Shown: positions 27,666-38,535, numbered from the stretch's first letter. The stretch is 64,000 bases of DNA from G965213525 sp965213525 (GCA_965213525.1 OZ243889.1:1426001-1490000); one strand, 5' to 3'. The notes: generated by a model from the letters alone, not told the origin. Made by a program: numbers and translations.

Positions 27666-28941
27666 GGCCGCTGCTGTCGAGGCCGTCGAGGTCCTCGGGC
27701 TCCCAGGTCATCTCGATGCGCCCGATCCGCACCGTGTCGCCCTCGCTGACCCCGGCCCGACGCAGCGCCTTGGGGACCCCGAGGCGATCGAGGCGGTCTC
27801 GGACGACGTCCATGGCCTGGGGGTCGGTGAGGTCGGTCAGGCCCACGGCGTGGGCGGCGTCGCGACCCTCGACGACGAAGGCCCCGTCGTCGGCCCGGGT
27901 CACCTGCACGCCGGCGCCCTCGGGTCGGTGCAGGACGAACGACGGGGTGTTCTGGTCGACCGAGCGCTCGGTGGCCACCAGCTCGGCGAGGGCGCCGGTG
28001 AGCTCGGCGACACCGGCCCTGGTCACCGAGCTGATCTGCAACGCCACGTCGAGCCCGGCCGGGGTGTGATCCGGCGGACAGAGATCGGCTTTGGTCCCGA
28101 CCACCAGCCGTGGGCGGCTTGCCAGGTCGATGTCATAGGACGACAGCTCGTCGAGAAGGATGTCGTGCTGGCGAGCGGGGCTCACTCCGTCGACGGGGGC
28201 GAGATCGACGAGCACGGCCAGCACGCGGGCCCGCTCGACGTGGCGGAGGAACCGATGCCCGAGACCACGGCCGTCGCTGGCCCCCTCGATCAGGCCGGGA
28301 ACGTCGGCGACGACGAACTCGGCATCGCCGTGGCGCACCACGCCCAGGTTGGGCACGAGGGTGGTGAAGGGGTAGTCCGCGATCTTGGGCCGCGCCGCCG
28401 ACATCACCGAGATGAGCGTGGACTTGCCGACGTTGGGCATGCCGACGAGCGCCACGTCAGCGAGGAGCTTGAGCTCGAGGTCGTACCACTCCTCCTGGCC
28501 CACCTCGCCCTGCTCGGCGAACGCCGGCGCCCGACGACGGTTCGACAGGAACCGGGCGTTGCCCTTGCCGCCCCGGCCGCCCTGGGCAGCCATCCAGCGA
28601 GCGCCGGCATCGGCCAGATCGGCGAGAACCTCGCCGTCGGCTCGGCGGCGCACCTGGGTGCCGGCCGGCACACGCACGATCTCGTCGTCGCCGCCCGCCC
28701 CGTGACGGCGCTTGCCCTGGCCGTGGGTGCCGTCGCCGGCCCGCCGGTGGGGATGGTCCCGGAAGCCGAGCAGCGAGGCCACGTTGGCGTCGGCGACGAG
28801 CCAGACGTCGCCACCCGAGCCGCCGTCACCCCCGTCGGGCCCGCCCTTGGCCACGTGGGCCTCGCGCCGGAACGCGACGGCACCGGCTCCGCCGTCGCCG
28901 CCCTTGGCGTGCAGCTGGCTCTCGTCGACGAAGACGGTCAC
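27652..28941 (-). CDS. obg: GTPase Obg (CgtA)
   Basis: Ribosome-associated GTPase for 50S maturation and stress signalling. The 429-residue protein has three domains: the glycine-rich Obg fold (FVDESQLHAKGGDGGAGAVAFRREAHV, then GGDGGSGGDVW), the G domain with Walker A GMPNVGKST, switch I DYPFTTLVPNLGVV, DVPGLIEGA, and an OCT domain at the C-terminus (APSFVLHRP-like TPSFVLHRPEG onward). The GTG at 28941 follows a GAGGCG site by about 9 nt and fits homologue starts. 106 bp separate it from rpmA. Confidence 0.97.
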   Translation of the reverse strand: MTVFVDESQLHAKGGDGGAGAVAFRREAHVAKGGPDGGDGGSGGDVWLVADANVASLLGFRDHPHRRAGDGTHGQGKRRHGAGGDDEIVRVPAGTQVRRRADGEVLADLADAGARWMAAQGGRGGKGNARFLSNRRRAPAFAEQGEVGQEEWYDLELKLLADVALVGMPNVGKSTLISVMSAARPKIADYPFTTLVPNLGVVRHGDAEFVVADVPGLIEGASDGRGLGHRFLRHVERARVLAVLVDLAPVDGVSPARQHDILLDELSSYDIDLASRPRLVVGTKADLCPPDHTPAGLDVALQISSVTRAGVAELTGALAELVATERSVDQNTPSFVLHRPEGAGVQVTRADDGAFVVEGRDAAHAVGLTDLTDPQAMDVVRDRLDRLGVPKALRRAGVSEGDTVRIGRIEMTWEPEDLDGLDSSGRGRR

Positions 28942-29047
28942 GATGCCAGGCGCCTCGTCGCGGAGCGAGGGCCGGACGCGAACAGGGGCCGGCCCGCTCG
29001 CACGAACCAGCCCCGCCCGACAAGACGACCTGAGGGTGGGCTCGGCG

Positions 29048-29317
29048 TCAGCCGGCGACCGGGGCGTCGGCGGCGTCGACCTCGACCAGCTTGCGGCCGT
29101 GGCGAGCGCCGAAGCGGACGGTGCCGTCGGCGGTGGCGAACAGCGTGTCGTCGCCGCCACGACCGACGTTGCGGCCGGGGTGGATGCGCGTGCCCCGCTG
29201 GCGGACGATGATCGAACCCGCCGTCACCGCCTCGCCGGCGAAGCGCTTGACGCCGAGACGCTTGGACTGGGAGTCGCGCCCGTTCTTGGTGGAGCCGGCG
29301 CCCTTGGTCTTGGACAT
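29048..29317 (-). CDS. rpmA: 50S ribosomal protein bL27
   Basis: An 89-residue ribosomal protein near the peptidyl-transferase centre. It starts MSKTKGAGSTKNGRDSQSKR and carries GVKRFAGEAVTAGSIIVRQRGTRIHPGRNVGRGGDDTLFA, the full family pattern. There is no N-terminal cleavage extension of the Firmicutes type. It follows rplU by 6 bp. Confidence 0.98.
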   Translation of the reverse strand: MSKTKGAGSTKNGRDSQSKRLGVKRFAGEAVTAGSIIVRQRGTRIHPGRNVGRGGDDTLFATADGTVRFGARHGRKLVEVDAADAPVAG

Positions 29318-29323
29318 GGTGGA

Positions 29324-29635
29324 TCAGCCCTTCGTGATGCCGGTGATCTCGAGACGGGTGTAGCGCTGGCGGTGACCCCACCGCCGACGCGACCGGGTCT
29401 TGGCCTTGTAGGTGAACCCGGTGATCTTCGGGCCCTTCACCTCGCCGAGGACCCGAGCCGCCACCGACGCTGCGGCGAGCTCGCCGGGCGTGGCCAACAC
29501 CGTGTCGCCGTCGACGACCAGCACGGGTGAGAGGTCGACGGAGTCGCCGTCGGACACGTCGAGGAGCTCGACGTCGACGGTCTGACCCTGCTCGACGCGG
29601 GCCTGCTTGCCGCCGGAGGAGATGACTGCGTACAT
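29324..29635 (-). CDS. rplU: 50S ribosomal protein bL21
   Basis: A 103-residue ribosomal protein: YAVISSGGKQARVEQGQTVDVE at the start and KITGFTYKAKTRSRRRWGHRQRYTRLEITGI at the rRNA-binding C-terminus. The ATG at 29635 fits the family start; the open frame runs further upstream but into non-homologous sequence. A TACCAT box ends 10 nt before the ATG in the 77-bp gap after rne, so a local promoter is possible. Confidence 0.98.
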   Translation of the reverse strand: MYAVISSGGKQARVEQGQTVDVELLDVSDGDSVDLSPVLVVDGDTVLATPGELAAASVAARVLGEVKGPKITGFTYKAKTRSRRRWGHRQRYTRLEITGITKG

Positions 29636-29712
29636 ACGGGCTCCGATGGTACCTGACAGGAAGCGGTACCCGCCCATCGCTGCACCGGTGCCTGGCGCAG
29701 CCGCCGCTGCCA

Positions 29713-31674
<1,962 letters not shown>

Positions 31675-31738
31675 GTGTGTCCCTTCGTGTCGGGCGCGCC
31701 GCTCGGCGCTGCCGTGGGGAGGGCGGCGGGGGCGACGA

Positions 31739-32566
31739 TCACCCGTTCGACGCGCCTGCGCCGACAGGTGACGTCGACCCGACGGGAAGGGGTTCCCGCC
31801 GCTCGACTCCCTCGATCCATTGGTGGGTGCGCCGCGCCACCCCGAGCTCGAGCCCGGGGTCGACCGCGGCGAGCAGTTCGGCCGGCCGGACGCTGAACGG
31901 CTGGGTGCGCAGCTCGGCCCGCAGCGCCGCTCCCCGCTGGGTGGGTTCGGCCACCGTCAGCGCCACCACGGCGGGGCGCAGATCGACGGGGACCTCACGC
32001 CCCTTGCGTCGTCGCGTGAAGGCCAACGCCTCGGCGGACAGGACCTGGTCCACCAGGCCCGCCGCTGCGCCGGCATCGATGCCCCTCACGTCGAAGTCCC
32101 AGGAGCACGAGGTGATGACCTCTTGGAGGGACGGGCCGCCGGGGGCGACCATCGAGGCGGCGACGACCTCCATGCCGTCGGGGAGGCACGCTGTCAGCCG
32201 ATCGGGAAGCTCGACGACCGGCATCGTCGTGCCCGCCGCCGTGGCGACCCCGGCCAGCACCAGCCCGCCGCCGAACCCCGGGCCTCGGCCGGTCTCGCCT
32301 GCGTGCCCTGGGTCGACCACGTGCCCTGGGTCGACCACGTGCGCACCGTCGATCACGAGATCGAGGTACTCGCCGTCGGACTCATCACCGGTTGGCAGGG
32401 CGAGGCCGAAGCTCAGGCGGGGCCGAGGTGTGAAGCCTCGGGTGAAGGCCACCGCGATGCCGGCCCGTCGGACCGCCCGCTCCCAGATGCGGGCGACGTC
32501 GCGGTGCCCGGTGAAGCGGATCTTGCCTCGCTTGGTGAAGCGGATCCGGATGGTGGGATCGATCAC
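31739..32566 (-). CDS. TIGR03936/DUF2344 radical-SAM-associated protein
   Basis: A 275-residue protein that begins IDPTIRIRFTKRGKIRFTGHRDVARIWERAVRRAGIAVAFTRGFTPRPRLSFGLALPTG, the DUF2344 signature. The family almost always follows a TIGR03960 B12-binding radical SAM gene, as here; its role is unknown (RNA or tRNA modification has been suggested by context). The GTG at 32566 overlaps the radical SAM stop as GTGA. An 18-bp duplication inserts HVVDPG twice near residues 75-87. Confidence 0.9.
   Translation of the reverse strand: MIDPTIRIRFTKRGKIRFTGHRDVARIWERAVRRAGIAVAFTRGFTPRPRLSFGLALPTGDESDGEYLDLVIDGAHVVDPGHVVDPGHAGETGRGPGFGGGLVLAGVATAAGTTMPVVELPDRLTACLPDGMEVVAASMVAPGGPSLQEVITSCSWDFDVRGIDAGAAAGLVDQVLSAEALAFTRRRKGREVPVDLRPAVVALTVAEPTQRGAALRAELRTQPFSVRPAELLAAVDPGLELGVARRTHQWIEGVERREPLPVGSTSPVGAGASNG
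32303..32338 (-). repeat. 18-bp tandem duplication inside the DUF2344 gene
   Basis: GTGCCCTGGGTCGACCAC (plus-strand reading) occurs twice in direct succession, plus the first 4 bases of a third copy. On the coding strand it adds a second HVVDPG hexapeptide in frame. The identity of the copies suggests a recent duplication. Confidence 0.9.
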
Positions 32567-34560
32567 CGGGCCGACCCGGCGGCGGTGGGCGCACTCGGCG
32601 AGGTGGCGTGGCGGCCCGGCCCCCGGCGGGACGGGCCGAGGTGCACCGGCACCTCGCCGCCTCGGCTCAGGTCCTGGCCCGTCCCCTGACTGCCGCCGTT
32701 GGGCGGCACCGGGGATGCCACCACGTGCTCGAGGCCCTGGGTCGTGCAGGCCCCGCAGTCGTAGCAGGGCGTCCAACGGCAGTCGGGGACGCCGTGGGCC
32801 TCGAGGGCGTCACGCCAATCCTGCCAGAGGAAGTCGCGGTGCAGTCCGGCCCAGAGGTGGTCCCAGGGCAGCACCTCGTCCTCGTGGCGGTGCCGGGTGG
32901 TGTACCACGCCGGGTCGAGGCCCTCGGCGGCCATGGCTTCGGTCCAGCGGTCGAGGTCGAAGCGCTCGCCCCACTCCTGGAAGGTGCCCCCGGCTCGCCA
33001 CACCCGCTCGATCACCGGCCCGAGGCGGCGGTCACCTCGGCTGAGGATGCCTTCGGCGAAGGTGGCGGCCGGCTCGTGCCACTTCAGGTGCGCTCGGCTG
33101 CCTCGCAGCTCGTCTCGCACCAGACCCACCCTGCGGCCGAGCTCGTCGGGGCCGACCATGCCGAACCACTGGAACGGGGTGTGTGGCTTGGGGACGAAGC
33201 CCCCGAGGGACACGGTCACCGACGCCTTGGGGTGGTGCCGGCGGCCGATCTCCACGCAGTGGCGGGCCAGCTCGGCGACGCCCCGGGTGTCCTCGTCGGT
33301 CTCAGAGGGCAACCCGGTGAGGAAGTACAGCTTCATGCGCTGCCAGCCCTGGGCGTAGGCAGCGTCGACCGCGGCGTACAGGTCCTCCTCGGTGATCAGC
33401 TTGTTGATGACCTGGCGCAGCCGCCAGGTGCCCGCCTCGGGGGCGAAGGTCAGCCCGCTCCGACGAGCGCCCGAGACCTGGGCGGCCAACCCGACCGTGA
33501 AGGCGTCGACCCGCAGGCTGGGGAGGGACACGGTGACCCGACCGCCGTTGACCGGGTCAGCGACGGTGTCGGCCACCACCTGCTCGATGCCGGAGAAGTC
33601 AGCGGTCGACAACGAGCTGAAGCTGACCTCGTCGTAGCCGCTGCGGGCCAGCCCGTCGGTGACCATCGCCTGGACCTGCGCCGCCGGCCGTTCGCGCACC
33701 GGACGGGTGATCATGCCGGCCTGGCAGAACCGGCATCCCCGGGTGCAGCCCCGGAAGACCTCGACGCTCAGGCGGTCGTGGACCACCTCGGTGAGGGGCA
33801 CCAGGGGCCGACGGGGGTAGGGCCACTCACCCAGGTCCGCGACGGCCCGCCGGTGCACCACCGGTGGCACCCCCGGGTGGCGGGGGGTGACCTCGCGCAG
33901 GTGCACGCCGTCGTAGGCGACGTCGTACAGCGACGGGACGTACACCCCGTCGATGCCGGCCAGATCGACCAGCACCTGCTGGCGTGACCCGCGCCTTGAC
34001 CCCGAGCGTCGCCACGCCGCCACCACCTCGGTGATCTCGCCCACGACCTCCTCACCGTCGCCGAGGACGACGAAGTCCAAGAAGTCGGCGAGGGGCTCGG
34101 GGTTGTGGGCGCAGTGCCCACCGACCCCGATGAGCGGGGCGGCGTCGTCTCGGCGGTCGGCCCGCACCTCGACCCCGGCCAGGTCGATGCAGTTCACCAC
34201 GTTGGTGTAGGTGAGCTCGGCCGAGAGGTTGAAGGCGATGACGTCGAAGTCGCCGGCGGCGCGGTGGGTGTCGACCGAGAACAGCGGCACCCCGTGACGC
34301 CGCATCTCGTCGTCGAGGTCGACCCACGGGGCGTACGCCCGCTCGGCCAGGGCGTCGTCTCGTTCGTTGAGGATCTCGTAGAGGATCTGCAGCCCGAGGT
34401 TGGGCAGACCGATCTCGTAGGTGTCGGGGTAGCACAACAGCCAGGCCACCTGACCTGTCGACCACCCAGGAGCGACGGCCCCGTCCTCGCCTCCGATGTA
34501 GCGCGCCGGCTTCTGCACCCGGGGCAGCAGCGGCTCGAGGCGCGGCCAGACGTCAGACAT
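32563..34560 (-). CDS. TIGR03960 family B12-binding radical SAM protein
   Basis: A 665-residue enzyme. The N-terminal third is a B12-binding-like domain (CYPDTYEIGLPNLGLQILYEILN). The radical SAM cluster motif is C-T-R-G-C-R-F-C at residues 272, 276 and 279, followed by QAGMITRPVRER. FSSLSTADFSGIEQV and LTFAPEAGTWRLRQVINKLITEEDL match the family core. A C-terminal cysteine cluster (CYDCGACTTQG) may hold a second site. The ATG has GGAG about 5 nt upstream. The reaction is unknown; it is coupled to DUF2344. Confidence 0.93.
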   Translation of the reverse strand: MSDVWPRLEPLLPRVQKPARYIGGEDGAVAPGWSTGQVAWLLCYPDTYEIGLPNLGLQILYEILNERDDALAERAYAPWVDLDDEMRRHGVPLFSVDTHRAAGDFDVIAFNLSAELTYTNVVNCIDLAGVEVRADRRDDAAPLIGVGGHCAHNPEPLADFLDFVVLGDGEEVVGEITEVVAAWRRSGSRRGSRQQVLVDLAGIDGVYVPSLYDVAYDGVHLREVTPRHPGVPPVVHRRAVADLGEWPYPRRPLVPLTEVVHDRLSVEVFRGCTRGCRFCQAGMITRPVRERPAAQVQAMVTDGLARSGYDEVSFSSLSTADFSGIEQVVADTVADPVNGGRVTVSLPSLRVDAFTVGLAAQVSGARRSGLTFAPEAGTWRLRQVINKLITEEDLYAAVDAAYAQGWQRMKLYFLTGLPSETDEDTRGVAELARHCVEIGRRHHPKASVTVSLGGFVPKPHTPFQWFGMVGPDELGRRVGLVRDELRGSRAHLKWHEPAATFAEGILSRGDRRLGPVIERVWRAGGTFQEWGERFDLDRWTEAMAAEGLDPAWYTTRHRHEDEVLPWDHLWAGLHRDFLWQDWRDALEAHGVPDCRWTPCYDCGACTTQGLEHVVASPVPPNGGSQGTGQDLSRGGEVPVHLGPSRRGPGRHATSPSAPTAAGSAR

Positions 34561-34656
34561 GATCTCTCCACGCTACCCTTCCCCGCCACCCCCGCCCGAC
34601 AACGAAGAGTAATCCGCTGGTCACCTTTAGTGGTTGTCGCTCGCTGCGGGGCCCTG

Positions 34657-35805
34657 TCAGCGCTGGTATCGGCGGGAGTGGACGCCCGCGGCGAACCCGA
34701 GCCCGGCCCAGACCACCACCGTCGATGAGCCCCCGTGGCTGAGCAGCGGCAAGGGGATCCCGGTGATGGGCATGAGCCCGATGGTCATGCCGATGTTCTG
34801 GAAGATCTGGAACACCAGCATCGTCAGCAGCCCCAAGACCGCGATCGTGGCGAACGCATCGGTGGCCAGGGCGGCGATGCGCCAGAGCCGCCAACCCAGC
34901 AGCCCGAAGAGAGCGAGCACGCCGGCTGACCCCACGAAGCCGAACTCCTCGGCCACCGCGGTGAAGATGAAGTCGGTGTGCTGTTCGGGGACGAAGTCGA
35001 GGTTGGTCTGGGTGCCCTCCAACCAGCCCCTGCCCGAGACCCCGCCGGCTCCGATGGCGATCTCGGCCTGTTCGTAGTTGTACCGGGTGTCGGCTGGGGC
35101 CTCGTCGTTGAGGAAGCTCGTCAGCCGCGACGCCTGCTCCTCGGGCAGCAGACCCAGCCGCAGCGTCAAGGTGATGGCGAGGACCGCCAACAGGGTGGCG
35201 ACGACGATGTGGCGGGTGCGAGCCCCGCCCACGAGGAACGTGCCCATGGTGATGGCCACGATCACCAGGGTCGTGCCGAGGTCGGGCTGCAGCAGGATCA
35301 GCGCGGCGGGCACCCCTGGGATGACCAGGGCCGCCACGAACCCCCGCAAGGGTGCCGACGGTCCCACCTCGGCGAAGAACGCAGCGACGGCGGCGATGAC
35401 GACCAGCTTGACGAGCTCTGAGGGTTGCAGCTGGAAGTTCGGCAGTTGGTACCAGGATCGGGCCCCCTTCACCTCGACCCCGACGAACAGCACGCCGACG
35501 AGCGACAGCACCCCGAGCAGGTACAGCACCACGACGTGGTCACGCACCCGGCGATGATCGACGGCGGCCACGACGCAGGCGACGGTCACCCCCGCGGCGT
35601 GGAACAGCAGCTGGCGCTCCAGGTAGAAGGTGGGGGAGGTCCCGGCGACCTCGAGGCTGCGTTGGGTGGCGCTGTACACCGCGGCGGCACCGACGGCGGC
35701 CAGGGCGGCGGCAGCCCCGACGAGGGTCCAGTCGACGTGGTGGATGGGGGCTCGGGGGTCGCGCCGGCTGCGGGCGGCCGACCCGCGGGGGGCGGTGGTC
35801 GTCAC
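34657..35805 (-). CDS. rodA: Rod shape-determining protein RodA (SEDS glycosyltransferase)
   Basis: Polymerises lipid II into glycan strands during cell elongation, paired with PBP2. The 382-residue protein has about ten membrane helices. Key SEDS features are VKGARSWYQLPNFQLQPSELVKL, LLQPDLGTTLVI (catalytic-type Asp), YNYEQAEIAIGAGGVSGRGWLEGTQ, FVPEQHTDFIFTAVAEEFGFVG, and the final GIPLPLLSHGGSS. The GTG at 35805 overlaps the mrdA stop as GTGA, so the SEDS-PBP pair is made together. Confidence 0.97.
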   Translation of the reverse strand: MTTTAPRGSAARSRRDPRAPIHHVDWTLVGAAAALAAVGAAAVYSATQRSLEVAGTSPTFYLERQLLFHAAGVTVACVVAAVDHRRVRDHVVVLYLLGVLSLVGVLFVGVEVKGARSWYQLPNFQLQPSELVKLVVIAAVAAFFAEVGPSAPLRGFVAALVIPGVPAALILLQPDLGTTLVIVAITMGTFLVGGARTRHIVVATLLAVLAITLTLRLGLLPEEQASRLTSFLNDEAPADTRYNYEQAEIAIGAGGVSGRGWLEGTQTNLDFVPEQHTDFIFTAVAEEFGFVGSAGVLALFGLLGWRLWRIAALATDAFATIAVLGLLTMLVFQIFQNIGMTIGLMPITGIPLPLLSHGGSSTVVVWAGLGFAAGVHSRRYQR

Positions 35806-37772
35806 CGGGCACCGGCCCCGGGCGGACTGATGTCACCGGTGCGGTCGAGCTCGTGGAGGGCGTCGAAGATCCGCCGGGCCGCCGGCGCTGCGACCGACCC
35901 GCCGTAGCCGGCCTCCTCGAGCACCACGGCCACGACGTAGCGGGGGTCGTCGGCGGGGCCGTAGCCGATGAACAGCGCGGTGTCCTCCTTGCGGGTGCCA
36001 GTCACGGGGTTGCGGCCGAACTGCTGGGCGGTCCCGGTCTTGCCGGCGACGGGGTAGTCGTCCAGGGGGAAGCCCTCGAAGGCGGTGCGGGCGGTGCCCG
36101 ACGGGTTCGACACCGCTCCCGCCAGGGCGCCGTGGATCACGTCCCAGACGGCGCCTGGATCGCCCACCTCCAGCTCGAGCGGGTCAGCGACCCGGGGTTC
36201 GAGCTCCCGGCGGGTGTCGTCGTCCATCCGGTCCACGACCCTGGCGGCGATGTTGGGTTGGTGGCGGACGCCCCTCGTCGCCAGCGTGGCGTAGGCGTTG
36301 GCGAGCTGGAGGGGGGTGGCGACCATCTCGCCCTGCCCGATGGCCAGGTTGATCGTGTCGCCCACCGACCAATCGCCGGACCCGAACACCCCCTCGTCGA
36401 ACAGCTCCTGCTTGAGCGCGCGGTCCGGTACCCGCCCGGCCAGCTCGCCGGGCAGCTGCACGCCGGTCGGCTGGCCGAAGCCGATGCGGCGGGCCACGTC
36501 TTGGATGGCCTCGTCCTCGCCGGCTGCCAGGTCGGTCTGGATCGACGCTCCGATCGTGTAGTAGTACACGTCGCTCGAGACGACCAGCGAACGGGGCAGG
36601 TCGACCACGTCATAGGGCGTCCGCCCGGCGTTCTGCCACTCGCACTTGTTGCCCCCGCAAGGTTCGAGCACGAAGAAGCCGGGGTCGTACACGGTGGTGG
36701 TGAGGTCCAGCACCCCTGACTCGAGCCCGGCGACGGCGGTGACGGGCTTGAACGTCGAGCCCGGGGCGTAGAGGCCCCGTACGGCCCGATTGGTGAGCGG
36801 CGAGTACGACCCCGGCGCAGCGAGCACGTTCCACAGCTCGGGATCGATGCCCCCGACGAAGGCGTTGGGATCGAACGCCGGCGCCGAGGCCATCGCCACC
36901 ACCGAGCCGTCGGTCACGTCGAGCACGACCACGCTGCCCGCCGGCGCCGGGCGCGTGGTGCGGAAGTCCCCTGCGCTGGAGCGGGCCGCTCGCAGGGCGT
37001 CATCAAGGGCCCGCTCGGCCACCTGTTGCACCCGGACGTCGAGGGTGAGGACGACATCGTCGCCGGGCCGAGCCGGATCCTCCTCGAGGACGTCGACGAC
37101 CGAGAACCCGCTGTCGACCTCCAGGCGACGTTCGCCTGCCTCGCCGCGCAGGTCGGTCTCAAAGGTCCGTTCGACCCCGGTCTTGCCGATCTGGTCGCCC
37201 GCTGCGTACCCCTGGTCGGCGAGTCCGGCAGCGGCGTCGGGGGCGATCTCACCGACGTAGCCGACGACGTGGGCGGCGACCGGTCCGAGCGGGTACACCC
37301 GGCGGGGTGCCTGCTCGGCGGTGACCCCCGGGTAGTCGCCCTGGCGCTCCCGCAGGTAGGTGAGCGTCGTCTCCTCCACGTCGGTGGCCACGACGACGGG
37401 CAGCAGCTGATCGCGCGCAGGGTCGCGGTAGATGTCGGCCACCTCATCGCCCGTCATGGCCAGCGCCCGCCCGAGTGAGCCGAACAGCGCGTCCCGTTCG
37501 GCGTCGCCGAGGGACCGCACGACGGCACGGTCGACCGTGACCTGCCCGATGAGGCGGTTGGCGGCGAGCTCGACACCGTTGCGGTCGAGGACGCGGCCCC
37601 GCACGGGTTGCACCCGGATCTCGCGCACCTGATTCTGCTCGGCCTGGGCCACGAACTCGGGCCCGGTCAGCACCTGCAGGTAGTAGAGGCGAGCGAAGAG
37701 CGCTGCGAACAACGAGACCACGACCACCGCCATCACCCCGAGGCGGCCCTTGACGACGTGGGAGCCGCTCAC
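35802..37772 (-). CDS. mrdA: Penicillin-binding protein 2 (elongation transpeptidase)
   Basis: Class B PBP that cross-links peptidoglycan with RodA. The 656-residue protein has an N-terminal membrane anchor (about 11-30, GVMAVVVVSLFAALFARLYYLQVL), the pedestal start R-G-R-V-L-D-R-N-G at 58-66, and the transpeptidase motifs S-T-F-K at 339-342 (active Ser339), S-S-D near YYYTIGASIQ, and K-T-G-T in DYPVAGKTGTAQQFG. The GTG at 37772 overlaps the mreD stop (GTGA); the longer open frame upstream runs through mreD and is not used. Confidence 0.96.
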   Translation of the reverse strand: MSGSHVVKGRLGVMAVVVVSLFAALFARLYYLQVLTGPEFVAQAEQNQVREIRVQPVRGRVLDRNGVELAANRLIGQVTVDRAVVRSLGDAERDALFGSLGRALAMTGDEVADIYRDPARDQLLPVVVATDVEETTLTYLRERQGDYPGVTAEQAPRRVYPLGPVAAHVVGYVGEIAPDAAAGLADQGYAAGDQIGKTGVERTFETDLRGEAGERRLEVDSGFSVVDVLEEDPARPGDDVVLTLDVRVQQVAERALDDALRAARSSAGDFRTTRPAPAGSVVVLDVTDGSVVAMASAPAFDPNAFVGGIDPELWNVLAAPGSYSPLTNRAVRGLYAPGSTFKPVTAVAGLESGVLDLTTTVYDPGFFVLEPCGGNKCEWQNAGRTPYDVVDLPRSLVVSSDVYYYTIGASIQTDLAAGEDEAIQDVARRIGFGQPTGVQLPGELAGRVPDRALKQELFDEGVFGSGDWSVGDTINLAIGQGEMVATPLQLANAYATLATRGVRHQPNIAARVVDRMDDDTRRELEPRVADPLELEVGDPGAVWDVIHGALAGAVSNPSGTARTAFEGFPLDDYPVAGKTGTAQQFGRNPVTGTRKEDTALFIGYGPADDPRYVVAVVLEEAGYGGSVAAPAARRIFDALHELDRTGDISPPGAGAR

Positions 37773-38263
37773 CTCGCCGGCGTTCCCGCTCCGGGGCCAA
37801 GGGCCCAGCGCAGAGCGCGGTGGGCCAACGGCATGCACACCACGTTGACGATCGAGAGCACCACCACGAGCTGGCCAAGGGGCACGCCGGCCAGATGGCG
37901 CTGGCCGAGGATCGATCCGATGGCCACGTGCAACGTGAGCCCGACGGCGGTCCCGACGCCGGCGGCGACGGCGCGAGCCGACGGACCGGTGGCGTCGACG
38001 AGCTCGTCCAGGTGCCCGGTGCCCCAGCCCACCAGGGTGCAGGTGAGCCCCCACAGGCCGAAGGGGGTCTGGACCAAGACGTCCATGCCGAGGCCGCTGG
38101 CGAAGCCGATGGCGGCGCCCCGTTCGGCGCCCCCGACGACGCCCCCGGCAACGGCTACGAGCACCAGGACCGCCGGGGTGGCGCCGAGCAGGCGGAGCTG
38201 GGGGGCGACCGCGGCCTGGACGACCACCGCGGAGACGATCACCAGTGCCATCCTCGCATTCAC
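37769..38263 (-). CDS. mreD: Rod shape-determining protein MreD
   Basis: A 164-residue membrane protein of the elongasome with about five helices (MALVIVSAVVVQAAVAPQLRLLGATPAVLVLVAVAGG, then GAAIGFASGLGMDVLVQTPFGLWGL, the MreD hallmark). The start is the GTG at 38263, whose GTGA also holds the stop of the last 20-bp repeat micro-ORF. An ATG at 38251, four codons on, is possible. Unlike its neighbours it does not abut the upstream gene: 256 bp of tandem repeat separate it from the mreC stop, with no ribosome binding site close by. Confidence 0.92.
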   Translation of the reverse strand: MNARMALVIVSAVVVQAAVAPQLRLLGATPAVLVLVAVAGGVVGGAERGAAIGFASGLGMDVLVQTPFGLWGLTCTLVGWGTGHLDELVDATGPSARAVAAGVGTAVGLTLHVAIGSILGQRHLAGVPLGQLVVVLSIVNVVCMPLAHRALRWALGPGAGTPAR

Positions 38264-38535
38264 GGCGTCGGCTGGGCGTTCACGGCGTCGGCTGGGCGTT
38301 CACGGCGTCGGCTGGGCGTTCACGGCGTCGGCTGGGCGTTCACGGCGTCGGCTGGGCGTTCACGGCGTCGGCTGGGCGTTCACGGCGTCGGCTGGGCGTT
38401 CACGGCGTCGGCTGGGCGTTCACGGCGTCGGCTGGGCGTTCACGGCGTCGGCTGGGCGTTCACGGCGTCGGCTGGGCGTTCACGGCGTCGGCTGGGCGTT
38501 CACGGCGTCGGCTGGGCGTTCACGGCGTCGGCTGG
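38261..38535 (-). repeat. 20-bp tandem repeat, 13 perfect copies, bridging mreC stop and mreD start
   Basis: Coding-strand unit GTGAACGCCCAGCCGACGCC. Thirteen identical copies fill 38261-38520; a 15-bp partial copy (38521-38535) is the end of mreC itself. Every unit contains GTGA. Reading from each GTG gives seven codons (start-N-A-Q-P-T-P) and then TGA that overlaps the next GTG. The first GTGA holds the mreC stop and the last GTG is the mreD start. The unit is 7 codons plus stop minus the 4-bp overlap, exactly 20 bp. TGA falls in all three minus frames, so nothing reads through. Perfect identity points to recent expansion. Confidence 0.98.

Noticed and set aside
38261..38535. 20-bp array as a CRISPR or an origin iteron cluster
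   Set aside because: Units are directly adjacent with no spacers, so it is not CRISPR. There is no dnaA, rep gene or AT-rich segment nearby, and the array lies exactly on a stop-start junction.
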